Assembly (NCBI RefSeq): GCF_040954645.1
Contig: NC_092806.1
Span: forward strand, 77,377,141-77,441,140
DNA: 64,000 nucleotides
Source: Diabrotica undecimpunctata
Taxonomy: Eukaryota > Arthropoda > Insecta > Coleoptera > Chrysomelidae
Direction of reading: 5' to 3'
Shown here: positions 10,841 through 21,354 of the stretch, one piece after another
How the letters are laid out: every line of letters begins with the position of its first letter
Position numbering within the stretch: the first letter of the stretch is position 1
Program-made: the position numbers and the translations under genes
The notes under the pieces: generated by a model
The model's input: the letters and a program-made list of their open reading frames with translations, nothing else
The model's database searches: none
Told to the model about the DNA's origin: nothing

Positions 10841-11290
10841 ACAGTCACATCTACATCATTGTGACTGCCCATCCAAGCTGTCATATGTCACATGCCACCT
10901 TAATAATACCGTGAGCCGGGAGCCATTCTCTCTCCTGTTGCCGACCAGAATGTAGCTTCGACTATTTTTTAAATAATTTTAAACTGTCCTTGTTTAGTGT
11001 AGTGTTATGTGCAATTTTATGTTTAATTTTATGTTTATGACATTCTGCGATTGTTGGATAGCCCAAAATTGCCGAAGTAAGTCTAAAACGTTAATCACAA
11101 AAAAAAACGTTTATCATCCATTAACTTCGAGTTTTTATCGAAGTTAATCAATTTCTTCATTAAAAAAAAACGTTTCTTGGCTTATTTCAGATGCCCCTGA
11201 AGATGTTCTAGGAAGCGAAAGTACTTGGGCAAGATGTAATTAATAAAACTGTGTTCGATATCTGCCTTTCATTTTATCAAAGTTCATTTA
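10841..11290 (+). repeat. Inverted terminal repeat of Penelope-like element, right arm
   Basis: Partner of 7994-8443. It contains the same 'gagccgggagccattctctctcctgttgc' block and the hammerhead at 11192-11231, and carries a small duplication ('atgtttaattttatgttta') absent from the left arm. Confidence 0.9.
11192..11231 (+). ncRNA. Hammerhead-like motif in right Penelope terminal repeat
   Basis: Stem I TGCCC (11192-11196), core CTGAAGA (11197-11203), stem II region 11204-11216, GAAA (11217-11220), stem III AGU/ACU, cleavage position after CUU, stem I partner GGGCA (11227-11231). It is the counterpart of 8052-8091. Confidence 0.55.
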
Positions 11291-11372
11291 TTCGAGCATT
11301 CAACCTTATATCAAAATAAGAATAACTCTATAGCAATGAAAAGTGAATATGAAACGTAAGAAGTTTATACCA

Positions 11373-11890
11373 ATCTGGCAAACTAGATAACACTGTGCCG
11401 GAAATGTGCAGAATAAATATTAACATACTGGGGCTTAGCGATATACAATGGCCTGAATCACTAAAATGTCACACTAGAAATGGAACAATTTATTATTCCG
11501 GTAACAACAACTCCATTAACAGACAAGGAGTTGGCATTATAGTTGATAAGAATTCTCAAAAAGCTGTTTGTAACTTTGTCCCCTACTCTGATCGAGTATT
11601 GATGCTGTCTCTCAACTCTCATTTAAAACGTAAAAGAAATATAATCCATATATATATGCACCCACTGCAGACAAGGATGAAGACACCATAGAGAACTTTT
11701 ATGAACAAATTGGCAATGTCTTAAAGCGGACTAAAAGACATGATATAAATATTATATTGCGAGATTTAAACGCTAAAGTGGGACAAGGAGAAGTGGAGAA
11801 TTGCGTGGAGCGATATGGACTGAGCGAGAGGAATGAAAGTGGTGACCGGCTGGTTGATTTCTATATTAATGAGGAACTCAACAGTAGAAG
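11373..11890 (+). pseudogene. LINE AP-endonuclease domain fragment
   Basis: The + frames read RININILGLSDIQWPES, NGTIYYSGNN, GVGIIVDKN and YSDRVLMLSLNS. After a frameshift near 11665 they continue with DTIENFYEQIGNVLKRTKR, INIILRDLNAKVGQGEVENC and NESGDRLVDF. These are the successive blocks of the AP-type endonuclease of a common arthropod LINE family, with the 'GDLNAKVG' catalytic block mutated to RDLNAKVG. The C-terminal end of the domain and the whole RT are missing. It is cut off where the GC-rich block at 11888 starts. The LINE at 61985-63809 may be the same family. Confidence 0.85.
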
Positions 11891-11983
11891 TTAAGCCACT
11901 TCAACACACTTTGACCTTTGACCTCTGACGTCACAAGCCTCGTACACCTTCGTCCCCACTGCTTGCTCCGGTGATGCCGCAAG

Positions 11984-12134
11984 TCCCGTCCACGCGAGCC
12001 CCGTCCACGCGAGCCCCGTCCACGCAAGCATCGCCCGCTGACGTCACAAGATGGCCGCCCTCTTCTTCTGTTCGTCTGTCAATTCTTGTTCTGTTCGTCT
12101 GTCAATTCTTGTTCTGTTCGTCTGTCAATTTTAC
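11984..12134. repeat. Two short tandem repeats in a GC-rich block
   Basis: A 15-bp unit (CCCCGTCCACGCGAG) occurs three times at 11984-12029 and a 23-bp unit starting TTCTGTTCGTCTGTCAA occurs three times at 12066-12134. The surrounding 11888-12160 is GC-rich and unlike the flanking DNA, which suggests a foreign element (perhaps an LTR or MITE), but I cannot name it. Confidence 0.8.
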
Positions 12135-12189
12135 TGAACACTATAAACGGTGGTTATTTTTAGATTAAATAAATTTACAAGTTATTAAA

Positions 12190-12270
12190 TAAAAAAGTTT
12201 TCCTTATGTGGGATTCGATCCGACGTCTAATAGCTTTCAAGGTACAAACGCATGTCGCCGACCCACGGAG
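12190..12270 (-). repeat. tRNA-like (SINE-like) segment, truncated
   Basis: On the minus strand 12211-12221 reads GGATCGAATCC, one base from the pol III B-box consensus GGTTCGANTCC. Flanking bases can form most of a T-arm (GTCGG/CCCAC). Upstream there is an anticodon-arm-like 'ACCTTGAAAGCT'. No complete cloverleaf forms, and the Transib insertion cuts the 5' part. It is best seen as a tRNA-derived SINE head or tRNA pseudogene, with low certainty. Confidence 0.3.
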
Positions 12271-14688
12271 CACATTCATAGATTTTAGTTATTTAGGCGG
12301 CCAAAAGTCATTTTTAAAATGTCGAAATATTGGTAAGCTATCAACCGTTCCGGTGAGTCAACAGTTCCAGCTACAATATAACATCCCCACCACCAGCAAC
12401 CGAAGCGCGGGAGTTTGCCTCCGGTCATTCGAATTCGACAGTGAACGAATGTGTACGTGTTAGTTTGCGACGCACTTCTACACTTATAACTTTCTTAAGT
12501 GCATTATTCATTTCAAGCTAATTGTTTCGATTTAATTGTGATGGATTGCGATAATACAGGTAAGAACTATAGTTTTTGAAAACAAAATAACTCAGTTCAC
12601 ATTATCTATCAATAATTTTGAACACGACAAACATCACCCTGTTTATAATGTAACTTTTTACATCAATTTATATTCAATAACTGTTTTAAAGTACTTCTTA
12701 GTCCGTCCCTGTCATTTTTGTTACAATATATACTTGACATATGTAACTAAGTAATTCTATAAAAAACAGCCGCGCAAATTCGCGCTTTTTTGAGCTAAGC
12801 CCCCTTGAACTGCTCTGTCAAATATAACAAAATATTATGTTATTTTGTATTAAACTCGTTTTTCATTTGTTTCAGGTCTACCTACTGCATCAGGTACTAA
12901 AGTAGTGACTCGTCAATACATATTGGACCAACTACAAAGTCAAATTTTACCAATATTAAATGAGAAACTTGACTATTATTAGAATTTTCTCCTAATGCCT
13001 TATGGGCACAACCAAGAGGCTAAAGAGGTCTTCAAACAAAGACATTCTAATATAAAATCACAAATTAAGCAACGATGGGCAAAAGCAAATAGACACCTAG
13101 ATGTTTAGATGTTTTCCTGAAAAAAAAAACCAATTTTGGTTTGAGGGAACACTCGAGATTCCCATTGAAACAGCCTTCACTCAACAGGACATAGGACCGC
13201 CTCAAAATTGCTTAACGATATTACGAACTCACCAACACGGGCCAGTAAATATAGAAAAGCCTACAGTTAATTTTGCGACAAGGATGAACTACCTCCATTG
13301 ACGTCTCTGCAAGCACTCGAGATGTTAGTTGAAGCTGATCTATCGAGAGGGCAGTATGAGATAATAAGAGCAACAAATCCAAAACATTTCCTTTGCTTTG
13401 ATCTTGTTTTTAAAGCTAAACAAGAGTGCTATCCGCCAAAAGAATCACTAAAAATTACATCTACCTGCGCACAAAGTAACCTACAGTGCGTAATGGATCT
13501 AACTGTGACACGATTATCAAAATGTCTAGAAAAGATTCGACTTAACGAGCAAGATAGGAAGTCTTTGATGATAATTTGCAAATGGGGTTGTGGGGGTGCT
13601 CAACAATCCAAATGTAAACAAAGTTTCAATAATGATACTGATTCGGATGACAACATTTTTATGAGTTTCTTTGTACCTTTGCGGTAGTAAAATTATATGG
13701 AAAATCCAACCCCTTCTTCGTCAATGTTTTGCCGGCCAATTAGATTTAGATTTGTAAAAGAAACAACGGATATAACTAAAGAAGGGATAAAATATGTGCA
13801 GGAGTCCATTAAACAACTGAACTGTACAATTGTTACGTTAAATGAAGAGGAGTTGTCGTTCGAGCACCAACTCAAAATGAGTATAATTAACGGTAAGGTG
13901 TGCAATGCAGTCACAGATACCAAGTCAACATCCCAGTGCTACATTTGTGGAGCCACCTCAAAGAACTTTAATTAATTGTCAATAGAGGTAGGAAATTCAG
14001 GAGAGGTTTGGCAACACCAATGATGGCAACACAAGTCGCAGATTTTTTGAAAATCCCGAATTGGCTTCAGACATTACAGGTATTAGTTTTGATATGATTT
14101 ACAGATTCAAGGTAATTTTAGAAACTATTTTAAGTGGCCACAAAATAGATGCTGAAAAATATGATATGTATGCGTACGAAACAGCAAAATTGTACGTGGA
14201 ACTGTATTCCACGTGATACGTGGAAGCCAAATCATAAAAAGTTCGTTACTTCCAATAGGACAGCTATCAGAACAAGCTGCAGAAGCCCAGAACAAGCATT
14301 TCCAATCATACCGGTTAATAGGGAAGAGTGTAACTTATATGTATATTATAGGCTTTTGTTAAGTTCAGGTACCTTCATTAGTTGCTTGAGACAAATAAAA
14401 AAACCTTCACGCAAGGCCTTTCTATCTGAAACGATTGAACTTTTATTACCTGCTTACCCAAACACAGAGTCAATGTAGACATCTGAACCGGAAGATAATG
14501 ATTATTAATGTATTTTTTTTATTGTTAATTCGAGTTTTCATTCATTTGTGTGTTGTATTACTGTTTTTTGTTATAACATGACAAATATATGTTTGTTGTA
14601 AAAAATATATACTTTTCCTTTAATTTAATTGAACGTATAACCAAAATTACACCAAATATAATTTTGGCCGCCTAAATCTTTGTATGTG
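12271..14688 (+). mobile_element. Transib DNA transposon (RAG1-related), degenerate
   Basis: The left end CACATTCATAGATTT (12271-) and the reverse complement of the right end, CACATACAAAGATTT (-14688), match, and both continue into TTTAGGCGGCCAAAA. The left TIR has an extra 7 bp (TAGTTAT-type duplication). Flanks CGGAG (12266-12270) and TGGAG (14689-14693) fit the 5-bp GC-centred target duplication of Transib with one mismatch. CAC ends correspond to the RSS-heptamer-like termini of this superfamily. The coding region 12541-14478 on the + strand carries Transib transposase blocks in order, but it is broken. Confidence 0.85.
12541..14478 (+). pseudogene. Transib transposase pseudogene
   Basis: A possible start ATG at 12541 encodes MDCDNT and is followed by a GT donor; an acceptor at about 12877 leads to GLPTASGTKVVTRQYILDQL. 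Further frames read SLQALEMLVEADLSRGQYEI (13301-), KECYPPKESL-like CYPPKESL, NEQDRKSLMIICKWGCGGAQQ, NPTPSSSMFCRPIRFRFVKE, MSIINGKVCNAVTDTKSTSQ (13877-), CYICGATSKNFN and, after a gap, SDITGISFDMIYRFKVILET and LLPIGQLSEQAAEA. These are Transib/RAG1-like core blocks. In intact relatives the WGC block is followed by Asp, which I take as a catalytic residue; here it is Gly. Sequence between 13975 and about 14000 lacks the 'LH..IRF' region. Stops and frameshifts are frequent. The transposase is dead. Confidence 0.85.
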
Positions 14689-14694
14689 TGGAGG

Positions 14695-15321
14695 TTATTA
14701 ATAACCCGCGTCGATAATTGGTATAAAAAAATATATTAAATGTACATGAGATGCGAAGAGTTGCACTCTTCTTGAAGATTTTGCAAAATGGAGGTACTTT
14801 AGGATTGTAAACTGTATTTTGTTTAATAATAAACACTTTCAGCTATGTATCCCCAAATTTTCATCCTTGATGTATCATCCTTGTGTTCATTGATTGGGCC
14901 AACTCAAATAGTTTGAAAACAAATTGCTTTTTCCTAGGCTTTTATATGAGCCGTTGAACACCAAAGTGGTCCAAGTGAGAAATACTGGTTTTTAGAAACG
15001 ACGCCGACTTAAAAATAGTATGTTGGTATGGGAACTGACTGTGATCAGAATGATTTTCAAAAAAAAACTTAAGCTTTCAATATTTCTTAATACTGTTCAA
15101 TTATCAACTATCTTACACTGAGTGGAAATATTTTGTCTTACACTAACATATATTTGATACGATTTTTTTTTTCACCAATAACGCCACAATTGGTGTAGTA
15201 ACGTCAGTAGTGTAGGTAGTAACGCAAAAGGTTTCTCCGGTTCACACTTCGAAATAGTTTCGTTTCTTTTAATAAGGTATGTTTCAAATATTGTATTTTT
15301 ATACGCTGTTTTCCGTTTTAG
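14695..15321. other. Intron between Transib copy and ADAM10 exon
   Basis: No element or coding sequence recognised. A small hairpin (CACCAAT/ATTGGTG) lies near 15172-15194. Confidence 0.5.
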
Positions 15322-15486
15322 CATCTAGATCCTAAAAAACAACAAGAAGTCAACGAAAAAACTAGAGAAGAAATACTCTCTATAATTGCTCATCACGTCA
15401 CTGCCGTTAATTATATATACCGTGATACTAAGTTCGATGGAAAAAGTGAACATCGTAATATCAAATTTGAAGTGCAAAGAATCAAA
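15322..15486 (+). CDS. kuz: ADAM10/Kuzbanian exon: start of metalloprotease domain
   Basis: Acceptor ccgttttag at 15321 and donor AAA|gtaagt at 15486/15487; 55 whole codons. It reads HLDPKKQQEVNEKTREEILS, then IIAHHVTAVNYIYRDTKFDG and NIKFEVQRIK. This aligns with the ADAM10 segment in which the helix containing 'I..HV.A(V/I)..IY..T.F.G..(N)I.F.V.RI' begins the reprolysin fold. It joins the exon ending at 5391 without loss of conserved residues, although 9.9 kb of intron filled with transposons lies between them. Confidence 0.94.
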
Positions 15487-15559
15487 GTAAGTTTTTTAGA
15501 TGATATTAAATAGTAGTATTGGGCTTACGAAGTTTTGTATGTATTTAATTAGATTATGC

Positions 15560-15800
15560 GATTTGTCTACCTTATAAAAATTAATGGTATCGGTTATTTG
15601 GGCCTTATCAAAAGCATTCTACCGATCTATGAAACGTATGTATTTACTGTATTCAATAGATTTTTCTGTTATTTGTCTTACTACAAAGACAGCATCCGCG
15701 CATGATGGTCTAAACCCTTAAAGTTCGTCAGATATAGATACTACACTAGTATTGTGAAGCTAATGCGTAATTTTTTGAGTTCGTGATTGGAAATCTTATT
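15560..15800 (-). pseudogene. LINE reverse transcriptase fragment
   Basis: The minus strand reads (G)FRPSCADAVFVVRQITEKS followed by IEYSKYIRFIDRSKAFDKAQ. This is the RT block 'GFR...S..DA+F.+RQI.EKS.EY....+.CFIDL.KAFDRV' of RTE/CR1-like LINEs, with several catalytic-area substitutions. It is only about 60 codons, inside the 896-bp intron. Confidence 0.75.
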
Positions 15801-16382
15801 TTGACCTAGACTTTTTTGTTTCTTAGCTTTCGAAATGCTAATTCTATTCCTGATTCGTCTAGCTGCACTTTTTTCTCTACTATTATTTATTATGTGTCTG
15901 GTTCTACTTAATTATGTTCTGTATGCTATCTGATCCAAGTTTTCATTCATTATTATTTGATTTGATTCCCCCAATTCAGTTACCTAATCATATCATATAC
16001 CTATTTGTTTTCGGTGCCCATAGAAGTAATCTTTTAGTCGTTTCGAAAATATTTGTTAGTGGTAATATTTGGCCTTCCTAACCAACGTCTTTGTTTCATT
16101 GCAGATTCTTTTGTATTTGCTATATGACTAGGTTGAGTAGATTTTTCTTTTGTTCGAAATTTTATAGTAACGCTTCCATTAGAGTTTTGTTGATTTTCCC
16201 CCGTTTTAATTGTTTGTTTTTTCTTTGTTTTTATGGTTTTTGGTGATTTCTCCTTTGATTCGGCTTTGATACAATATCTTTGGTGGTGCATCCATTAATG
16301 ATTCTAGTTTAATTTGGTTTCAAATATTTGAAATATTTCTAGTTGTAAATTTAGAGTTTGATTAAATATGTTTTTGTTATAG

Positions 16383-16769
16383 ATTGACGATGATTCATCG
16401 TGTAAATGCTATCACAAAGGTTGTGGAGAAATGAACCAATTCTGCCTAGAGAATATAGATGTTAGCAATTTCCTCAATATACATTCGCTGGGTAACCATG
16501 AAGACTTTTGTCTGGCATATGTGTTCACTTATAGAGACTTTACCGGAGGTACTTTGGGACTGGCATGGGTTGCCAGTGCTTCTGGTGCTTCTGGAGGCAT
16601 TTGTGAGAAGTATAAGACTTACACAGAGACTATCGGTGGAATGTATCAATCCACCAAAAGGTCTCTAAATACGGGTATCATCACATTCGTGAATTACAAT
16701 AGCAGAGTTCCTCCAAAAGTTTCTCAATTAACACTAGCACATGAGATTGGACATAATTTTGGTTCGCCG
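16383..16769 (+). CDS. kuz: ADAM10/Kuzbanian exon: catalytic core with HEIGH
   Basis: Acceptor tttgttatag at 16382 and donor CCG|gtaact at 16769/16770; 129 codons. It contains [59 protein letters not shown] and [17 protein letters not shown]. The last piece carries the first two zinc-ligand histidines and the catalytic Glu of HExxHxxGxxH; the third His is the first codon of the next exon. Known substrates of Kuzbanian/ADAM10 include Notch and other type I membrane proteins; that is family knowledge. The active-site motif looks fully conserved, so this is an active protease gene rather than a pseudogene. Confidence 0.97.
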
Positions 16770-17460
16770 GTAACTATTTTCTATATTCATATATTACATT
16801 ATTTTTGTTAAATTTTTTTGATATATGAATGTAATAAAAGGTGTATTGTATAATAAAATCATTAAACGTTAAAACTAAACTGCAAATTTACAGACACGTA
16901 TTACGTACAAGCGAGTAAGAACGTCATCTACACGATATAATTATAGGCCAATTAAGTTAGTTTTTTACTCGACACAAGTGTATAGACGAGTTTGACACTT
17001 AAAATGTGTAGTATGAGACATTACAAAATACTCTCATCAAGGAATTCATCAATTTTTTATAGGAACTACTTTTAAATAAACAATCAAAGCATCAAACTCA
17101 TTATTTTGCTCATAGCTTAAAATTATAGTTATTTAGAGATTTGACATCAACAGACTTTAAAAAAAAAAATACACAAAATGCAATATGCTAAATTAAAATC
17201 GGTTAATAAACAAAAGAGTTGTTTCAAAAAAAAGTTGCAAAATAAACAACAAAATCGATGTTTTTGAATATTGTTAATAACTTTTTTATTAGTTATTAAC
17301 ATTTGTTTAAGTGTATCTGAACTTGAGTGTCTTATTATGTTTGAAATGTGTGCAAAAGTTAGGCCAGATCTGTTAAATAGTTTTTACGAAATTTAATCTT
17401 TTTGATTTTTTGAAAAATGTGCCAATTTCTAAGTTTTTTTAAACTTAAATTAAAACAACT
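16770..17460. other. Intron, AT-rich, nothing recognised
   Basis: No coding region or element end seen. Part of it (17280-17440) resembles, in inverted orientation, sequence at 24260-24400 ('caaccgatctggcc', 'ttttgcacac'), which suggests an old dispersed repeat. Confidence 0.45.
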
Positions 17461-17469
17461 AAAATTTTT

Positions 17470-17650
17470 TATAAAAGATCGTATGACCCTGGGGAGCCAA
17501 GATAGCCCTTTTTTAAATTACTGTTACGTTAATTAACAATCTTAAGGCTGAAATTAACTAATGTTTTATAAGAAAAGTCAAAGTTTTTAACAAAACTTTG
17601 AGCAATCAAAATGATTGAAAATTGTTAACAGGAGTGTTGTAATCAAAGAG
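17470..17650 (+). repeat. Dispersed inverted repeat pair, left member
   Basis: The segment 'gagccaagatagccc...ttgaaaattgttaacaggagtgttgtaa' matches the reverse complement of 21355-21540 with scattered differences. It is about 170 bp and noncoding. It is probably part of a larger degraded transposon family whose other parts recur at 24260 and 57640. Confidence 0.7.
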
Positions 17651-17975
17651 TACTGTTACGTTTTTCTATGGGTACAAGTATTAAGAGAAATACATGTAGC
17701 TAAACTAATTTTATTTAAATTGAGTGTTACAAAAAAAAAACAACTAAAACTTTTAACTTATATAAATAACAAATGTTTCATTAATGTTTATCGTATCTCA
17801 CCACTTTACAAGATAACACTTCACCAATCGCATTAAAAATAAACTTGAAACGTTGACGTTGAATCACCGCCTTAAATATTTACATTTTAATTTCTAGATT
17901 TTACAATGTCTTATCACGTTGACAGTTGAGTCAGCACTTCCAACCGAAATTCTAGGAAGATATCGCGATAAACCA

Positions 17976-18376
17976 TTAAGAGCGTAGATGCAAACTTTCG
18001 GGCCAATGCTTTTTAAATGCAATTATTTTTTTCGAATCATGAGAAAACTAACAAATATTTTTGAAAAATTTAAACGCAGAATAAAAGATTGCATTATTAC
18101 CGAGGACCGAAAGTCCCTTAGAATAAACAAAAAGTTTTTTTGAATGAGATATTTGAAATTAAAAATCACACTAAATTTTCTCTTTTTTTTTCACCCCTCT
18201 AACTTATTAAAATAAACATTACAGAAGTTTTCAGGGACTTTCGGCCCTCAGTAATAATGTATTCTTTCATTCTGCGTTTAAATTTTTTAAAAATACTTAT
18301 TAGTTTTTTTAGGATTCAAAAAAAAATGAATGCATTTAAAAAGCATTGGCCCGAAATTTTGCGCCTACGCTCTTAA
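17976..18376. mobile_element. Foldback MITE with about 150-bp TIRs, TTAA-type ends
   Basis: TTAAGAGCGTAG (17976-) is mirrored by CTACGC...CGCTCTTAA ending at 18376. About 150 bp on each side are reverse complements, including 'ttcgggccaatgctttttaaatgca' and 'cgaaagtccct'. The TTAA at both borders fits a TTAA target duplication, as in piggyBac- or Kolobok-related MITEs. It has no coding capacity. It was inserted in the 8.2-kb intron that splits the zinc motif. Confidence 0.85.
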
Positions 18377-18790
18377 TAGAACGCCAGGTAGCATTTTCGA
18401 GACATTACAGGACCGTAATTACAGTCACATAAGAGTACTTTGCGTTCTGACTAGAGTAAAAGGACTAGGGGTAGGCTAACCCGACTGAAGGGCCAGCAGC
18501 GCTCTCCAAAAAATACAACAAGGTTTCAAAATAAGCACTCGGAATAAAACGACATCTGGGGTTCTACTGGACTAAATTTTGCTCTCTCTTTTTTTAAACT
18601 TATTAAAAAATAGTAACATTTATTATATTTGCATTGCATAAATTATTCAAAATAAAGCAGATAATAACTAAGGGATGTAGAAACCTTTCCTTAAGTCGCG
18701 TTTTGTTGTTATTTATTTATTTAAAATATAATTATATTAAATAAATTATATTTATAAACATTTTTCCATATACTCTCATTAAATTTGATT
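18377..18790. other. Unassigned intron sequence
   Basis: AT-rich with a somewhat GC-richer part at 18400-18560. No similarity recognised. Confidence 0.4.
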
Positions 18791-18794
18791 TGAA

Positions 18795-19045
<251 letters not shown>

Positions 19046-19113
19046 AACACAGTTTATTAGGGTTGCAGTCAGAAAATTGGCCGGGATGTTAATGAAACAC
19101 TCTTATGACTTTT

Positions 19114-19153
19114 TGTCTAGCTTTCGGAATGGTTTTATTCCTTTTTCAAGACA
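19114..19153 (-). ncRNA. Degenerate hammerhead-like motif beside (TA)n
   Basis: On the minus strand: stem I TGTC/GACA (19150-19153 and 19114-19117), core TTGAAAA instead of CTGANGA, stem II GGAAT/ATTCC, intact GAAA and minimal stem III AG/CU. The layout is that of a hammerhead but the CUGANGA box has lost C3 and G8, so it should be inactive. Motifs with the same altered box occur at 35098 and 40628. Confidence 0.5.
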
Positions 19154-19159
19154 CTGTAA

Positions 19160-19880
19160 TAAGAAAAAAATGTAAATATTTATAAAATATTACAATTCTT
19201 CAGTGCAACTTACTAGTCGTTGAAATTATTTATAAAAGAAATAATCTTTTATGAATTTTTTTTTTACAAATTTAAAAGAAAAAAAAGTTGACCTAGGCCA
19301 CTTTGGGACGAAGTTAGTACCTTTTTTTTATAAATTGATAGGAGTTTTGTTTATAACAATTAAGAGAAATTATTAAGGTCATCTCAAAGAACATACTTTA
19401 AAGTTTTAATTTGAATAATTCGAAAAAGATTGCATGTTAATGGACTCGATCACAAAAGCTTCAAAAACATGGTCTTCAAAATTGGTCGGTTTTAACTGTA
19501 TCTCTGTTTTTTGTTTATGGATTTTGATATTTCTTTTTTTAATTTGTATGTACTTTTTGCGCGTACATTATGAATATGTATTATTTAAATAACTAGATTG
19601 TTAAATAAACCATTTAATTTGTTTAAACTTTTTTTTTTCAGTTTTTAATTTTTTTTAGGAATATGTGAAGTAATTTTTCTTGTAAAAAATAAATATTTAT
19701 GATTTATATATGAGGCGCCCAGGATAATAATGGTCCAACTCCATATTTTTTAAAATTCTCGTTTAGTGTACAGAAGGCTTCGCTTTATAAGTATCTTTCA
19801 GAATAAAATTGGCCCAATTCCTAATTATATCTACTGAAGCAGAGATGGCACCACTTGTATCGAAGCCGTCATACAAAATC
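19160..19880. other. Intron, nothing recognised
   Basis: AT-rich sequence without recognisable genes or element ends. Confidence 0.45.
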
Positions 19881-19889
19881 AAAATATTT

Positions 19890-20155
19890 CAGTTAAAAAG
19901 TGGTCTAAGTTTATCATCATCAGTGGCATCAGCTCGTTATGAGCCAAAGCCTTTTTCAGAACAATCTTCCATTCGCCCCTGTCTCTGGCAACTCTTCTCC
20001 ATGCTTTAACTCCGATGGATTTTAGATCATCCTCTATGTTATCTTGATACCTAAGTTTTGGTCTTCCTCTGGCTCGTCTTCCTCTGGCTCGTCTTCCCAC
20101 TGGTCCTCTTCGGAGTGCTAATTTAATGCTTAATAGATTATCTCTTATCAATTTG
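19890..20155 (-). pseudogene. LINE polyprotein C-terminus fragment
   Basis: A minus-strand frame of 90 codons with RGRPKLRYQDNIEDDLKSIG followed by VKAWRRVARDRGEWKIVLKK. This is the conserved tail of RTE-like endonuclease/RT polyproteins ('RGRP+.RW.DN+..DL...G...W...A.DR..W...+..A'). A short internal duplication (GRRARGRRARGR) is present. No RT core is attached. Confidence 0.85.
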
Positions 20156-20309
20156 TGGGTTTTTACTTTGTCTGCTTAATCAATTTTATGCATATTAATA
20201 AACACAGACATGTAATATTGGCATAATTACTGTAACTTTTTTGATCTTTATCTTTATAAGACAGCACGCTAATATGGGCTTTTTATAATTTCAGCATTTA
20301 ATTTACTTT

Positions 20310-21275
20310 TACAAATTTACAAAAACCTTTCTCCTAGTATTCCTCCTACAGAAACTTTTGTTCTAGTAAAAGACCTTTTAGACATGATATTACAAATACA
20401 ATCATTACATCTGAAATTTTACATCTTGAAATTTGCATACGCCAGGACTATTTTGAATTTAATAATCAAATATATACACAGTGGCGCACCCAGGGGGTTT
20501 TTGGGGGTTAAACCCCCCCCCCCAGGACCATATTCCGACACTATTACTCACACATTTTAAGGGCTCAAAATGGAGGTAACATCACAAAAAAAATTCGGTG
20601 ACCAACCAAAGCGCCCCCCCACCCCAGAGGCAAATTCTAGGTGCGCTACTGTATATACAAATAACAGTGCATGACTTATAATGGGTAACCCTCTAAGCCG
20701 ATTGCTATCAGATATTTTTATGGATCATCTAGAAACAAAGATTTCAAAACATCCCGTATTCAAACAGTTTTTGTATTGGTGGAGATACGTGAACGATGTA
20801 CTGGTATGTTTTAAAGGAACTAACAGACAACTTGGCCAATTCTTATCGTATATTAATTCACTCCATAGTCATATTGAATTTACAATTGAAACAGAACAGA
20901 ATCAATCCATAAATTTTCTAGATTTAAAAATTATCAGACTTACAAATGTACATGAGTTAAAAATAGCCAATAGCCAAATATATTAAGAACAACAAAAGCC
21001 GAAAGAAAAAGCAATTACACAGCGGTGTAACTTTTATGTAGCGACTACCTGAAAACTTACATCGGTCAAACTGATAAAACTTTTATCAAACGTATAGCAG
21101 AACATAAAAGAGCTTTCAATAATAGAAAAACAGATTCTACGTACGCACTTCACCTTCTAGACCATAATCATTCTTTTAATGACGAATTTCAAATTCTTCA
21201 CAATCAACATAAAGGCCCTAAGCCATCTTTATTAGAATCTATGGAAATCAAAGAATTAAAAATAATTTAAAATAA
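20310..21275 (+). pseudogene. Penelope-like element fragment (RT and GIY-YIG), interrupted
   Basis: + strand pieces: an RT part near 20320-20470 (LYKNLSPSIPPTETFVLVKD-like, in changing frames), then MGNPLSRLLSDIFMDHLET (20681-), RYVNDVLVCFKGTN (YVDD changed to YVND) and NFLDLKIIR. The GIY-YIG part follows with a CSDYLKTYIGQTDKTF-like stretch, IAEHKRAFNN and LLESMEIKELK (to about 21270). A hAT-type MITE interrupts the RT at 20479-20651 and a deletion joins RT to nuclease near 20985. The catalytic Asp change and breaks make it dead. Confidence 0.88.
20479..20651. mobile_element. 173-bp hAT-type MITE with exact 8-bp target duplication
   Basis: It starts CAGTGGCGCACCCAGG and ends CCTAG-like...GGTGCGCTACTG, giving imperfect TIRs of the common hAT 'CAGTGGCG' type. 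TATATACA at 20471-20478 and again at 20652-20659 is the exact 8-bp duplication expected for hAT. It carries long C and G runs and no coding. It disrupts the RT frame of the Penelope copy. Confidence 0.92.
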
Positions 21276-21354
21276 ATTTTGTGGAAGTGTTGAAAACAAA
21301 AGTTTTCAGTGTTTTATTGGTAGATAAAATGATTTCCATCAAGTAACGGTCAAA

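Larger units (their letters stand above)
7994..11290 (-). mobile_element. Penelope-like element with long inverted terminal repeats
   Basis: A 3.3-kb element whose two ends (7994-8443 and 10841-11290) are reverse complements over about 450 bp at roughly 90% identity by eye. It encloses one long minus-strand RT/GIY-YIG frame (9065-10723). Each arm carries a hammerhead-like ribozyme. Penelope elements are known to have terminal pLTRs that can be arranged in inverted orientation, and to carry hammerheads in them. Outer ends fade at 'ttgataaaatgag'; no clear target duplication was found. It lies in the 9.9-kb ADAM10 intron, antisense to the host gene. The region 8444-9064, 3' of the frame, shows nothing recognisable. 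Confidence 0.9.
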
